Of a stretch of DNA of 64,000 nt, positions 35,185-48,600 are shown piece by piece (the first letter of the stretch is position 1; every line of letters begins with the position of its first letter). A program made the translations under genes and the position numbers. This DNA comes from Leptoclinus maculatus. Taxonomy: Eukaryota > Chordata > Actinopteri > Perciformes > Stichaeidae. The notes beneath the pieces were generated by a model, which saw only the letters and a program-made list of their open reading frames with translations, searched no databases and was not told the origin of the DNA. The DNA is taken from positions 9,194,979 through 9,258,978 of the forward strand of contig JAVDOI010000005.1 of assembly GCA_032191485.1 (NCBI GenBank), read 5' to 3'.

Positions 35185-36437
35185 CAGGGGTGTCAAACAT
35201 ACGGCCCGCGGGCCGGATCCGGCCCGCCACGTCATTTTATGTGGCCCGCGAATCCGCCATCAAAAAAATGTAAATTAAAAGTTAGACTTGAAAATAAAAA
35301 TATCAACATGGTCGAAATTATGAGATAGAAAGTCGAAATTATGAGATAGCATGTTGTCTGTGTGCCGACATTAAAACTATCACAACAGGTGGACAGGAGA
35401 GGCAACAGCCCATAAAGAGGTTTTCTAACAAGTGATTGGGTCTTTCTCAACATGCGTACTTCTCTGTACTTGTGAACTCGTGGACTTGTGAAACGTCATC
35501 AGTCTCAGCCTAAGTACTGTTCCAATTCAAAGTTCACATCGAGCCAAGCACGGTCCAAATGCCCGGATGTGGCTCGCTCCGCCCATTTCACCGGGGATGC
35601 ATCGGAGGTGACTTGTCTGTACTTGAGACAGCCAAATATCCCAGAATGCATTTTGCACCAGCAACAGGAAACAATGGCGGAGGAGAAATCACACAACTGG
35701 AAGTTGAAACTTTCGAAATACTACTGTTAAGTCACAGAAAGTAATTTTAGGATGTTTTTAGGCGAGAAGTTAGTTGTTGAAGCATCAAATCTGTGGTCGG
35801 TGTGTCAAGATTCAGACGATTAAAAAATCTGCTCAAACGATTTCGGAGATGTGAGGTGTTGCTAGCGGGACCGGTGTTACGTCCCTACTGGTTTTCAAAC
35901 CTACTGGTTTCCCTTCCGTGCGCAGCAGCTGTTTTCTGCCTCTGACGCCAGATTCGTCAAATATTCACAAACATATTGCTGGAGATCTATAAACCACATC
36001 TCATATCCATGGCGGGGATTACGATTGTATAAGTGAGCACTACATCACAGCCACGTATGAAGAAATACATTGAAGAAAATATATTTATGGAAAGAACGCA
36101 ACAACCTGGATTCGAACTCTATTGAGCAAAATAGTAATAATTCCAAAGACGGTCGCGCTACGTGATCCGCCACTTAAACCTAATTACATGTTAGTCATTC
36201 AGTTATTTATCCATTACGTCATACCTCGTTAGGTTCCAGGAAATGTTTTGGTTTCATGAACTGAAACAACTGGTTACCTTGGGCGTATCTTCGAAGGGCG
36301 TATCAAAGGTAGAGACAGTAATTTACCAATATGTTAGGGAGTAGTTACATTTACACAGTCTTACATTTACAACCGGCCCTTTGAGGGAAACCATAATGCT
36401 GATGTGGCCCAGAGTGAAAATGAGTTTGACACCCCTG
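35185..36437 (-). mobile_element. hAT element (cagggg-type ends), 1253 bp, with 8-bp target duplication
   Basis: Ends CAGGGGTGTCAAACATACGG and (reverse) CAGGGGTGTCAAACTCATTT, flanked by gtgtagag at 35177-35184 and 36438-36445, a perfect hAT-type 8-bp duplication. Its left interior (gcccgcgaatccgccatc, aattatgagatagaaagtcg) is the reverse complement of the right interior of the 31498 element: same family. A tRNA-like block lies at about 36095-36175. No transposase ORF. Confidence 0.92.
36095..36175 (-). repeat. tRNA-like sequence inside hAT element
   Basis: The minus strand has aagtggcggatcacgtagcg (degenerate box A region) and a good box-B-like gagttcgaatccag. The arms do not make a clean cloverleaf and the spacing is abnormal, so this is a tRNA-derived relic, not a tRNA gene. 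Confidence 0.45.
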
Positions 36438-36445
36438 GTGTAGAG

Positions 36446-37440
36446 GCTTCTGAGCCCAGAGGAGCAATGGGGTACGACACATGGGCAGTGCAACTGGAGC
36501 GCTGATGTTGGAGGGTCACAGCAGACGGCGGCGGAAATCAAGAGATGAAGTCCTAAGGTGCTCTTTGGATACGCTCAAATTAAAATTTAAAATAAGATAA
36601 ATTGAATGACAAGGCGTGCGTTCCTAATATCTTTAAACCTCCAGTTTTACAATAAATCCCTGAACTCTGATCATTTTGCCTGTAATGTTTGCATGTGGGT
36701 TCTTACCTCGCCTGTGCTCACCAGTTGTGACATGATGTAACGTTGTAATGAACAGAGGTGCCATGTGATTGGTAGTCGTGCTGCATAACAGAGCTCAATA
36801 GCGACGCTGCAGTGAGTCTTACATCTGTCCCAGTTAACAATCGACTCTCTTTTTAAAATGTGATCTTTGTGTACTGTAGGTAAAACATGATTCACAGACA
36901 TCTATGACACATGTATTCTCACAATTTTATTCAATATCAAACAGTATCATTTTGTCTATGTTTTTTTGCCTTTTTAAATACATACCGTATATATCCTGCA
37001 AGTAACCTACAGACCTGATAGAAAAGACAAGAATGTAAAATAACAGAAAAGAAAAGGCTTAAAGACATGATCTTGTTTCACTGCCGTAACCAGCTACTCA
37101 TGTATCACAGGACAACGTGGTCCATACCATAGATGGACCACGTGTGGAGAGAAGCGCACACAAAGGAAAGGAAATGTATAAGAACTGCTAGTCACCATAG
37201 CAGTCAAGGTTTAGGGTTACTACATTGAACGTATATTATTGGTGGGACACCATTGTAATATTCCGTTGCATCCTTTTTAACATTATTATATATTTTCACC
37301 TAATGGCAGCGCTAGAGGAATAATCAGGGAGTTACCATCGGAGCAGAGCGGTGAGAATTTCCTCTCCGCTCTGCTCAATGTCGCTCCGAGCTCAACTCAG
37401 ATTTCAGAAGTTCTGAAAGTGAAGACGATGCTTCATGTGT
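36446..37440. other. intergenic, no gene seen
   Basis: AT-rich unique DNA with short ORFs without family features. Confidence 0.4.
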
Positions 37441-37445
37441 TAAAG

Positions 37446-37735
37446 CTGCATTCTCTCTAGTGTCCACCAGGGGGCGACTCCTCTGGTTGTATAGAAGTCT
37501 ATGAGAAAATGACTCTACTTCTCTCTTGATTTATTACCTCAGTAAACATTGTAAACATGAGTTTATGGTCTCAATCTCTAGTTTCAAGTCTTCTTCAATA
37601 CAGCATGATGTTCATTTAGTAAATGATGGTCCATTTAGAGTCAAACAGACCATAAAGCAGGGGATGCTTTAGGGCGGGGCTACCTTGTCATTGACAGGTC
37701 TCTGCCACGGCGTTGAGCGGTCTGGTAGTTGTCCG
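37446..37735 (-). repeat. dispersed repeat family R1, copy 3 (uninterrupted)
   Basis: Runs from gcattctctctagtgtccac through ctcttgatttattacctcag and tcaatacagcatgatgttca to ttagggcggggctacc. Nearly identical to 42901-43180. Confidence 0.88.
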
Positions 37736-37739
37736 TATT

Positions 37740-39286
37740 TTCATCTTATTACTTGAACCCTTTCTTAGTGTGTTTTCAGTTCATCGTAACTACGTCCACT
37801 ACGTCCAAAGTAAGATCTAGGTTTACTGGTGCCAAACACAAGGATTTCATCTCATGAAGGATTCATGCACTATAGTGTCACGGGTTAATAGAATGGTGAG
37901 ATATACAAGAACTAAAGAGTCTAGTGGTCAGTAGAGAAGCTCCAGACCACTGAATAACTGCCCACACCCCCTCCCTCAGTCTAGTTAACAGGCTCACAGC
38001 TCAACAGTGGTGTACAGAAGCACCTTGGAACACTTAGAGATTAGTAGCATGAACGGCTGAATAGTCTGCAGGAAGTAATGAGTCGGCACGGATCAAATCT
38101 CTCGGGAAGGTTTCCAGCACCTCACTGAATCCATGCCTGGAGAAGATACCGATACACAGGATTTACCAAAAACAAAAGTCACAATATCTGATTGTGTCTT
38201 CAGACTGAAGCTGGACTTGTATCCTTTGTCACAGTGGAACTAACGTAATACAATTCTTGTGAGAAATATGATGAAGTTATACTTTGAGATGAGAAACGTG
38301 AGAAACATCAGCACGGTTGCGTGGTGTACCTGTCCACGGAGAAGCGGCTAAGTGTTCCTTACAAACGATATCCTGACATCATCATCTCTTGGACCTCAAT
38401 TGTAAATTCAAACATCGGATACTTCAAACAACTACACACAGGACAGAAGCAAACAAACAATAGTGCAATAGTGCAGCCCAAAGAACAGGATTATTTAAAG
38501 GGTATTGCCTGCTGCTAAAAGTTGGGGATAGTTTCCCTCCTGCAGGCGAATGAGTGAGCGAATGTCCCGTGACATTAATGTCGTCATTGTGTTGTTGTTG
38601 TTGTTTTCCTCCCTCATGAACCACACGGCAGCAGTCGAGCCCCAGCGCCACTCCGCACCAAAGTGTGCAATTATTTGTTCCACCTCTTCTTTTTCTTCCA
38701 TCTTAAAACCCCAGTGAGGCTGAACATTCAGTTTGACCTCTCTGGGATGGAATCAACTATTTAACATCCAATATTCAACAACATCCTGAATAGAAATCAC
38801 AGGTAACGTATAGGAAAAGGTTATCTCATTCAAATATCTAAACCAACAATGAATGTATCTACTAACAAGCATCAAAGCCTGACATGTCTTCTTCCTCTGT
38901 GCCAAAACTATTAAAACACCAAAATGTGGATTAATCCGCTGCTAAAAATAGTTCCTAAACAAATGCACTGTTTCCTCCTGTTTGAGGAATGTTTGATAAA
39001 AACTACAGTGACCAGACTGAACCGTGTTATTCACTCTGTCTACGCCTATGAAACATCAGTGTTTCTACGTGTGATAACTCAATGAAAAGACCAAAGACAG
39101 TAGCGTGTCAGGTTTGTTTTTGAAGCTATCTTCCTAGCTCATTAGTGTCAAACGTACTTCATGTGTTGGTTTACCTGTAGAGCCAGATCACACCTGTACC
39201 TGCCCTGTGCACAGTGTCCACCGGCCTGAACACTGGTTTGTGGTCACGTATTTGAGTCCTGAGTGTGAGGTGCGACTGTTGTCAGA
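37740..39286. other. DNA downstream of mamdc2, no other gene seen
   Basis: May include the mamdc2 3' UTR at its upper end. A (GTT)n run near 38590-38606. Short ORFs without family features. Confidence 0.4.
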
Positions 39287-39292
39287 TTTAAT
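39287..39292 (-). terminator. possible mamdc2 poly(A) signal (ATTAAA)
   Basis: ATTAAA on the minus strand, about 275 bp downstream of the mamdc2 stop. I noticed no canonical AATAAA on this strand closer to the stop. It is a weak hexamer match only; the real 3' UTR end is unknown. Confidence 0.25.
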
Positions 39293-39566
39293 TGAATAAT
39301 GTTGTCCCGGGGAGAAATCGTGACCATCCCTCAGTGTGTCATCCAATTCCATTGTCTTGAACTGTGACCGATGAGAATAAAAGCAAAAAAAACCTACAAT
39401 GACTGGACTGGGGATGTGAATGAAAGACAGCAGCACAGTGGGTGGAGGTCCTGGCTGCAACATAAAAGCATTGCTCTACAACTTAGTACATTTTCTCGGC
39501 GGGTTGTTCACATTTGCCATTCCGAAGAACGACGAAACGTTTGTACAGAAAGACGTCTTGCCAGTC

Positions 39567-39628
39567 TCATTTCTCAATCTCATTGAAATACTCGGAGAAG
39601 CCCGAGTACGGAGTGACGTCGCCGGGAT
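39567..39628 (-). CDS. mamdc2: mamdc2 terminal coding exon
   Basis: Acceptor CCTCCTCAG precedes 62 nt encoding DPGDVTPYSGFSEYFNEIEK and a TGA stop at 39567-39569. The tail has no transmembrane segment and no GPI-type hydrophobic end, which fits a secreted protein. The intron before it is only 133 bp. Confidence 0.92.
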
Positions 39629-42600
39629 CTGAGGAGGACGAGACATGACAGATATTATGACTTATATTACTGCTCAAACACTGGCATTGTACTAACATCT
39701 CTTGTGTACTGTAGTAATGTGTCTGCATCAGTTGGATTGTTGCACCCCGTGTCATACGAACCTTCACACGGTCCCCTTCTAAAACGGATGTCATCGATGG
39801 CGATATCACTCCGCAGTGTCGGGCCCCGGATAGCTTCAAATATAATCTGCAGGAAACACAAAATGTGACTGTGTGAAGTCCACTGGTCAAAGAACAGTGT
39901 TTATTTCAGCGTATTTGTATTTAAAGAGGTACTAGGTTTACACTTAAATGTGTCTTTGTGAGCATCAATGCTGGTGTTCATATTCACATTTCTTACTTTT
40001 ACCGTGGGAAAAAGATTTTAGAGTGGCTTTGTGACGGTCCTAATACATTAGGAGCACTACTGGAATGATACAAAACAAAAGAAAGAATGGACACGCCCTT
40101 TAACTTGTATATTTGTCATTATTATTATTCGGTACAAAGACTTAAAAACAGGTCCGGTGTGAGGACTGAATGTACCTAACGAGCTACACATTCATATATA
40201 ATTACATGGGTTAATCGGACGATTAATTATTAAACTAGAGTTTAATCTGATCCGTCTACATGTTGATAAAAACCTCATCAGTCCGATCGGCTGCAGCGTC
40301 CAATCACATGACTGATGAACAATGAGGGGGCGTGTCGGCCGTTAAAAGACTTCCTGGAAGTCTGTTCTCGTGCGTCCTCGCTCATGGCTCCTCCGAGGTC
40401 CCTCCTCTCTCCTCTCTCCTCTCTCCTCGCTCCTCTCTCCTCAGAGCTACATTAGAGCTTTGGGACGGCCGTCAATACGGAGGAGCAGAACAACTTCCGG
40501 TTCAAGCGAGGAGCGAGGAGCGAGGAAACGACAATTAAGAGACTTGGGATGTACCCTTTGTCAGGGAGCCGGTCTGCGACTCCCATAATGACCCCGCCCG
40601 CTGACGCACCTGGTGGCGGACGTCACAGTGGTAGTCCACCATCGCCCTCGTCCAGCTGACGCTCTGCTCGCCGCGCCGTCGCCACAGCAACGAGTCCCGC
40701 GCTCCGCGGCGCAGGAGCACGCTCAGTATGCCGGTGCCAGAGCCGTACATGTGGTGGTAGAAGACCAGGCACTGAGGGGACGAGGAGCCCCGCAGGTCAG
40801 AGGTCAGCAGTCGGGCCTTGTGACCCGGACGCATGAGCGACGCCTCGATGTACATGAAGTAGCCTGGAGGAGGAGCGTGAATGACACAGTTATGGGACGC
40901 TATGAGACTTCACTGGTCTCAGTGGAGGCTGTATTAAACGCTCAAAGAACAACAGGAGAAACGCAACATAATCTAACACACAACTACTCCAATATTTAGA
41001 CATCTTACAAGAATTATAGGAGAGTGAGATGATGCACTCACATCACACACAGGGTTCCATCCAATCAGCATGGGGGGGGGTTATGACCACTGAATGAATG
41101 AACAAAGCAATGCATGAGGAAATGACTCACCCACCCCAGTGGTGTGGTCTCCTCGGGGTCCTGTATAGGAGGTGGGGGTGTGTCCTCGGACTCGCAGCCA
41201 GTCAGCTTGGTCTTCTCTCTTATCCTGGGTGTAGCCGCAGACTCCGCCTTCAAAGTCACACTGGCCCGGGAGGGAGCCTGAGGAGTGAAGAAGACACCCC
41301 AAAACAGATCAGTGTGTGAGGTGAGCGAGGACGCTCGAGGCTGGATTTATTGATGAAGTGGCTCGGCTCAATGTGTGCTGCACTTTTCATAAAAATGAAT
41401 GTGTGACAGTGATTTGGTGTCTCCCTGTAATGGTTCAATGAAGGGATTTTGAATAACCTAAACATGCCCCCCCCCCTCTCCTCTCCCCTCTACTTTCCTG
41501 TTTTCCTCCCCTCTTAGCTCCTCTCCTGCTCTCTTCCTCATTCCTCCCCTCCCCTCTGCTGCTCTCCTCTCCTATACACTTTCCTGTCCTCCTCTCTTCT
41601 TTCTCCTCATCAGCTCTTTGGTACAACCCATACTACTGACAATGTTTCTGGCAGTAGATTTTCCTGTTTTGCAGTGAACTGATGTAAGAAATTAATTTAA
41701 CTGTTCTGGAGGTCCTGGCTTATGTCGGACATCAACAGTTGTCATTGTATGTCCTTGTGAGTCTTTTACCTGCTGTCATTTGACAGTCCCCCAGGCTCAC
41801 AGTGATGTCATCGATGGCAGCCAGGCCACATTCCCAGAAGTTCTTACATATGCTGACAAACACTACCTGGGAAACAGAGAAAAAGACTGAATACTGCTAT
41901 TCAACCATTTACCCAATTATTATTTTTGTCCATCCGTCTGTCCGTCCGTCCGTCCATCCATCCATCCGTCCGTCCGTCCGTCCGTCCGTCCGTCTGTCCA
42001 TCCATCCGTCTGTCTGTCCATCCATCCATCCATCCGTCCATCCATCCGTCTGTCTGTCTGTCCATCCATCCGTCCGTCCGTCCGTCCGTCCGTCCGTCCA
42101 TCCATCCATCTATCCATCCGTCTGTCTGTCTGTCTGTCTGTCTGTCCATCCATCCATCCATCAAATCTATATTCATTGGTCCATCCACCCATTAATATCA
42201 TCCATCCGTATTCATCTGTTCGTCCATCCATCCTTCTATATCCATTCATTTATCCATCAATCCTTCCCTATTCATCCATCCATCCTTCCATACTCATCCA
42301 TTTATTCATATCCATATCAATCCATCCATCTGTCCATCCAAATCAATCGATCCATCCATCCATATCCATATCCATCCATATCCATCCATATCCATCCATA
42401 TCCATCCATCCATATCCATCCATATCCATCCATATCCATATCCATCTAATGCTTCACACCTTGGAGAGCATTGGCTTCATGTAGGTGATCTCCACCTCAG
42501 TCCATACAGCTCTGGAAGTGTCAGTCAAGCTCCACACCTTCTCCTGGGCCACATTGTTCTCGTCATAAATGTAGAGAAACAGAGCATTGTCTACTTTCCT

Positions 42601-45600
42601 AAAGCCATGCAGCAGGTAGTAGAACCTCAGGCAGTATTTGTGGTTCCCTGGTAACAATGGACCATGAAGCCGACCCACATAGCCGGGCTGTGAAGTGAAA
42701 CGAGTGTTTGCCAGGAGGAAACAGCCTAAGAGAGATGAGAGAAAGATCTTCATTAACAACAAAGGTGGTAGTGTTAGTTTGACAACGTGCAAAGTAAAAC
42801 AACCTGTCCATCATGAGGCAGAAAGTGAGGAAACCAATTGTCTTGCCTAGTGGGCAACCCCAGGATCTTAAAAGGGAAGTCAGTGGCAAAATGTCTTTAA
42901 CTTGCATTCTCTCTAGTGTCCACCAGGGGGCGACTCCTCTGGTTCTATAGAAGTCTATGAGAAAATGACTCTACTTCTCTCTTGATTTATTACCTCAGTA
43001 AACATTGTAAACATGAGTTTATGGTCTCAATCTCTAGTTTCAAGTCTTCTTCAATACAGCATGATGTTCATTTAGTACATTATGGTCCATTTAGAGTCAA
43101 CAGACCTTAAAGCAGGGGATGCTTTAGGGCGGGGCTACACAGTGATTGACAGGTCTCTACCACAGCGTTGTCCTGTCGGGGAGTTTTTGTTTTACATCAA
43201 TGTGTTTTCTAGGGAGGTCCTTGACCAAAGAAATGCTAAGTCAACGAACACTCATTTGAGCTTGTCGACGATTAAGTCGAGGACTTCACTGTCAGCTTGT
43301 TTTTCAGAGATTTGCTCATTTGTTTCTTGGGAATAAGTCATTCAGCGGGTGTGCAGTGTGACTCACCTGTTCCTGTGGTATGGTCTCCTATCCTGTAGGG
43401 ATTAGGCTTCACTGAAACTCTGCTCCACACCTTACTCTCTGTCCTCTCCTGATAGTACAGACACAGCCCATTCTCAAAGTCACAGTTGGCTATGGAGGGG
43501 TCAAAGGTCGGCTCTGGGACACAAAACGCAATATCTTTAATAACAGAGGTCAGGGATATGAAAAGTGTGCATGGATGTGATAGTACAACACCGTGGAAAA
43601 AGACATAAACATGTACTTGGACATTCATCGTAGTGTCTCCGGTCACTGCTGTATTTGAAAAATGATTTTGCAGTTCGATGATTGGTGATTAATGACCATC
43701 GTGAGTGTGAAGGACGCTCATCCCCCTTCTCCCCCGTCTAATCAACCATCTTCATTTATCAAACAGAACATAGAGTGCCTACAATCAAAGCGTTTTAATC
43801 AAATTGTCTGCATTGAACCTTGTGCGGCTGAAGTCTGTGCGTTAATATGACAACACTTATGCCATGTCCACACTACTCCGTTTGCATTTGAAAACGCATG
43901 TTTTGCTACGTTTACACTGAGCGTCCACACTACGCCGGCGTCCCGAGGACGGATAGGTTTGAAAACGCCGGGTTGCGTATTCGTGTGGACGGTTGAAAAC
44001 GGATACGTTTCGAAACGATGACGCCCACAACCGCCTTCGCTACTTGATTGGTTCTTAGCAGTCATGACGTGTCCTTCCCTGATTGGTCACACTCCGATCA
44101 CGTGACCCTGACCCGGAAGATCACAAACAACAGTCTTGATTACCGATCGACTACCAGGTTAATTCAACATGGACGACTGATTACAGGTGTTGACCTTGTT
44201 GTCTTTACTAGCAGCTGTTCAGTTAAAGTCTGCATTATTAAGGAGGAAGCAGCTGTTAATGGAGCGATTAGTGAGCAGCGTGACCAGCGGAGGTATCAGA
44301 CCTACGGAGGACGTCTGAAGTCACGTTAGAGGCTTTAGGGAGGGTGATGGACACAAAACGGAGGACTTTCCTTTTCTTATTAATGCTTATTTTGTTCTGC
44401 ACATCTATTGTGAAGTCCACAGATAAAATGTAAAGAAACAAACAGTCATTTCTCTCCAGTAGGACGGAGACTTCAGACACCAGCAGAGCTACGAGTGAGA
44501 ACAACAACGACACCGAGGAAACGAGTGAGAGACGTGTGTTGACCTCATTTATGGATCATAATCTAGTAAACCTTTACGTGTAAGTGTTGATTTTAAAGTA
44601 AATATGATGTGAGAGAGAGAGAGAGAGAGAGAAAGACCGGCAGCGCTGTAACTAACGTTGAGTCTGAAAAATAAAACTTTCCACGAACTGTGTCTGTTTG
44701 AGTTCATAGAGGAAGATTTTAGAGATCTTAAGTAAAACTCTGTTTTAAAACGAAAACGGAGTAGTGTGGATTACATGGACAGATTGCAGAAAACATTTAC
44801 TCTCCCGAGAAGAAGAACCAATGTGGACTTAATGACCCAACACATTTTCCTTCAGAACAAAGGGCAAGGACTGTTGGTAAGTCTACCCCCTGAAACCTAA
44901 CATTTATATTTAACCCTCTATGTATGTTGTGTGCTGACTCTAACCTGCCATTAGTCGTGTTTCCATTCATTAGTCAAACAAATTTCGAGCAAACCTTTTA
45001 AAATGTTGAAAAAAAGAAGACAGGTTTGGAGCAAATAAACGTGGCTACGCAAAGCAAAGTTTGGTGAGAAGTCGGCGGTATAGGCTATGCTTTACGCTGG
45101 TACTGCCCATTATTCCCGAAACCCAACAGTCCAAAAAATGTCAAAAAATGTCCTAAGGCCCATTGCTTCGAAAATCCAAACTCTCCAGAAGCACATGGCT
45201 AATTGTTACGCAGAATGACATCTTTGGACCTTCCTGACAAATACACATGCTAGTGCAAGATTATAATGCACTGGCAAGGGCCTCAGACAGCAGAATCAGC
45301 TGATGTCATGTGACTTAAATGTTCCCTGCTTCAGAACTTGTTCGGCAAAGGCATTTTCATATCCCATTTACGGCATCAACTGTTTTTTGACAATGGCAAA
45401 AACCACCACCAAAACTGTTTTTGTGCAAGTAGGAAGGTTTTTTTTTATTCTTCCTTTTCCATACAGCTGTTTTAATGTGATACTTCAAAATGTGCATACA
45501 ATTAAGTTAAAGAAATTGCCTCAATGGAAACACTGCTCATGCCTCTTTCCTTTGCCCCCCTCCTCTCCCTTCTTTTTCATCTCATGTTTCGTCCAGGGGT

Positions 45601-48600
45601 CTCAGCTGGCATGTGGTCAACCTTTACCCCCCTAAAATCACCTGTGTCAGTGTGGCAGAACTCAGGAGAAAAGGAGATGTCATCTATGGCCACGTATCCA
45701 CCTCTGGCACTGTTGAAGGCCACCTCAAACACCACCTGGTAACACACACAGACATAAACAGTAACCATTAACAGACGGGCAACGAGCAATGTATGACTTA
45801 GACGGGTAGATGCATGAATTAGAGCCTAAGTCATAGACTCATTAATCCCGAGAACATGCGTTGTGAATTGTTACAAAGACATGTTGTGGGAGCATGACAA
45901 ATACTGATAGATAAGACAGCTGTAGAAGCCAGACAGTGACATCAGTGTAGAGTTAAATTCAGAAACATGGGTTAGTCAGCGGAGTGCTGCTTGATGGAAA
46001 AGCTCTGTACGACTCTTGGCTCGATTGGACTGGGGAACTGACCCAGTTAGTAATGGTATGTAAGCTTCTTTCCACAGCCACAGCAGCAGGCTGTGGGAGG
46101 CGTTCTGGCTGAAAGCACAGGGAAAGGAAACCGTGGAGTCAAAGAGAATACCCATTTGACAGTGCAGTGGAAAGCCACAGAAAGCTTCCATCCACTCAGC
46201 TGCACACACAAGAATGAGACAGTGGAGTATGGTATTAGTTTTTCTTTCGTAATATTCAGAAAAATATGATCTTTCTGCAGCGTAAGAAAGACACAATAGG
46301 CTCACAGCAATATCTGCCTATACAGCAGTGGACATGTCTGGAAAACACACTGGACTAATAAACACTTGAAATAAGCAACTATCTCTCACAAACCTATTTA
46401 GCAGAAACACTTCTCAAAGCTGAGAGTCAATATGGCATAAAACATATGCCAAATATGTAGATAATAAAATCAGATTTCCATACCGGATCGGTCGAGGCTG
46501 TGTTTACAAACTAGATGGAAATAGATGATCTGCAGTGGCGACCCCTAAGTGAGCAGCCGAAAGAAGAAGAAGCCACAATGAAAGAAGTCGAAGCGCCTTG
46601 AAGCACAGAGCAGGTCACATTAATGCTAGTTCCTGGGATTGATTCCAGCCTTTATTTGCTGCATGTCATATCCCTCTCCACTCTGCCTCTACTCTGTCAT
46701 AAAAAGGCATAATTGCCCCTCAAAAAAATCTTCTCTGCCACCCTCTGGAATAGGCATTAGGGTTAGGTGCATTTGCCGGGCTGCAGGCAAATGCTAGGAC
46801 TTAGGCATACTGACCCCCAGCATCGCTGGCTGGTTCTAGCGACGCATTAACCAGACACATAACTAGAGCTTGTGCGGGAAGTGGAGCTGGGCTGGTCTCT
46901 CCTTTTCAGAAGTTGCCCAGGGTGAGAGACAAAGGGTGGGTGTGGGAACACACGGACGCCCGGCTGAGCGTCACTGTGATGGAAGTCTCTGCGATAACAA
47001 GAGGGTTGTCTACAAGTTGCTGAAACAAAGGCTCTGAAAGCTGGCTGTGCCTCTGCACCGAACAGCAGTTTGGAGGATCCAGCCTTCCTGTAGTCTCTGG
47101 GCGCGGCCCTAAAAAGGATACTGCTTACAGACTCTATAGTTTGGCTGGATGACTTCAACGCTTACGTCTCACATGAGCAACGACCGAGAAACCTGGAGGG
47201 TTTGATTGGGAGGATTGGCCTGTCCAATCTAAACCCGACTGGTGCTATGTTATTGCACTTCTGTGCTAGTCATGGATGGATCATAACACACATGTTTGAG
47301 CGTAGGGGGATTCACTAGTGTACTTGGTATCAGAACACCAAAGAACGAAGATGGACTTTGTGGTCAAATTATCAGATGTGCGGGCATCTCTCTGAGAGGA
47401 GCAGAGCTGTCAAATGATCACCACCTGGTGGCGAGTTGGATCATATGGCAGGGAAGGCTGCTTGACAGACCTGGTAAACCCAAAGGTGAACTGGGAACAT
47501 CTCGCCAAGGTCTTGAACTCTCTCATGCATTCCGGGGGAGGGTGGGCCATGTTCAAATATTCGGCTACTAGGAGTTGTGGTCAGAAGGTTGTTGGTGACT
47601 GTCGTGGGGGCAAACTAAAAACCAAAGAAGGCCGTCAAGCTGAAGAAGTAGGCATTTTGGGCTTGGTTGGTCCAGGGATATCCCGAAGCAGCAGACAAGT
47701 ACTGGGGGGGCAGAGGGGTTGTGGCTGCGGTGGTCATCAAAGCAAACACCTGAATGAAGGAAGAGTTCGGTGAGGCTATGGAGAGGCTATCGGTTGGCCT
47801 CAAGGAAGGAAACACAGTTTTTCATGATGGTGAAACACCTGCAGCAAACTGTTGTGATTTTCCATTTGCAGCACAAAGCACTTTACAGGTTTCATTGAAC
47901 AGTACTGTGTTATGTTTATAGTTATTGAATCAAAAAGTTGTCAGCAGACAAGATACATAACTCCTGTTTGGGTGGTGTATTTGCAGAATGTGTGGTCTCA
48001 GTCTGTACTATATCTGTACTAGATCTGAATCAACACTGGACTGTGCGGGGCCACGGAAGGAGTTTTTCAGCTGCTGCAGTCTGACAAACTCCTCCACAGT
48101 CAAAAGGCCAACACAGAAAGGCTGAGCATGAGCTTTTCTCCACAGGCCATAAGAATCATCTATGTGGAGGCTGCCAAGGGTCAGGACAATGATCTCTGCT
48201 GACTACTGCAAAATTGGTCAACATCTGTGCAGGAGAGGCTGAGATATCCTGGCTGTGAGAAGTCATGGGTCAATCTCAAACAACACCAACATGGATCCTA
48301 CATTTCCCATGATGCAACTTGAGAGAAGACGTCTACAACCGGATTGGTTCACAAGTAGCCAGTTTACAAGCTAATTTGAAACCAATATAAAGCAAATGCA
48401 TTGTCAGGCGATAGCCGTTGGGTTCCCAGATTGCGTTTCGGCCAATGCGTTTTTGCTCTCCACACGGACCGCTAATCTGCATTCAACTACATTCCTGTTT
48501 CCTACTACTTGGAAAACAAACGGAAACCAGAAAGCTTCAGCTCCCAAAATGTTGTCCCGTTGCCATCAGACTCTGCATATGAATGCAGCATCTGTTTATA

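Noticed and set aside
41802..42484. 215-residue and shorter frames rich in HPSI/SVRPS or DGWTDR
   Set aside because: Translation of the tetranucleotide array inside a mamdc2 intron.
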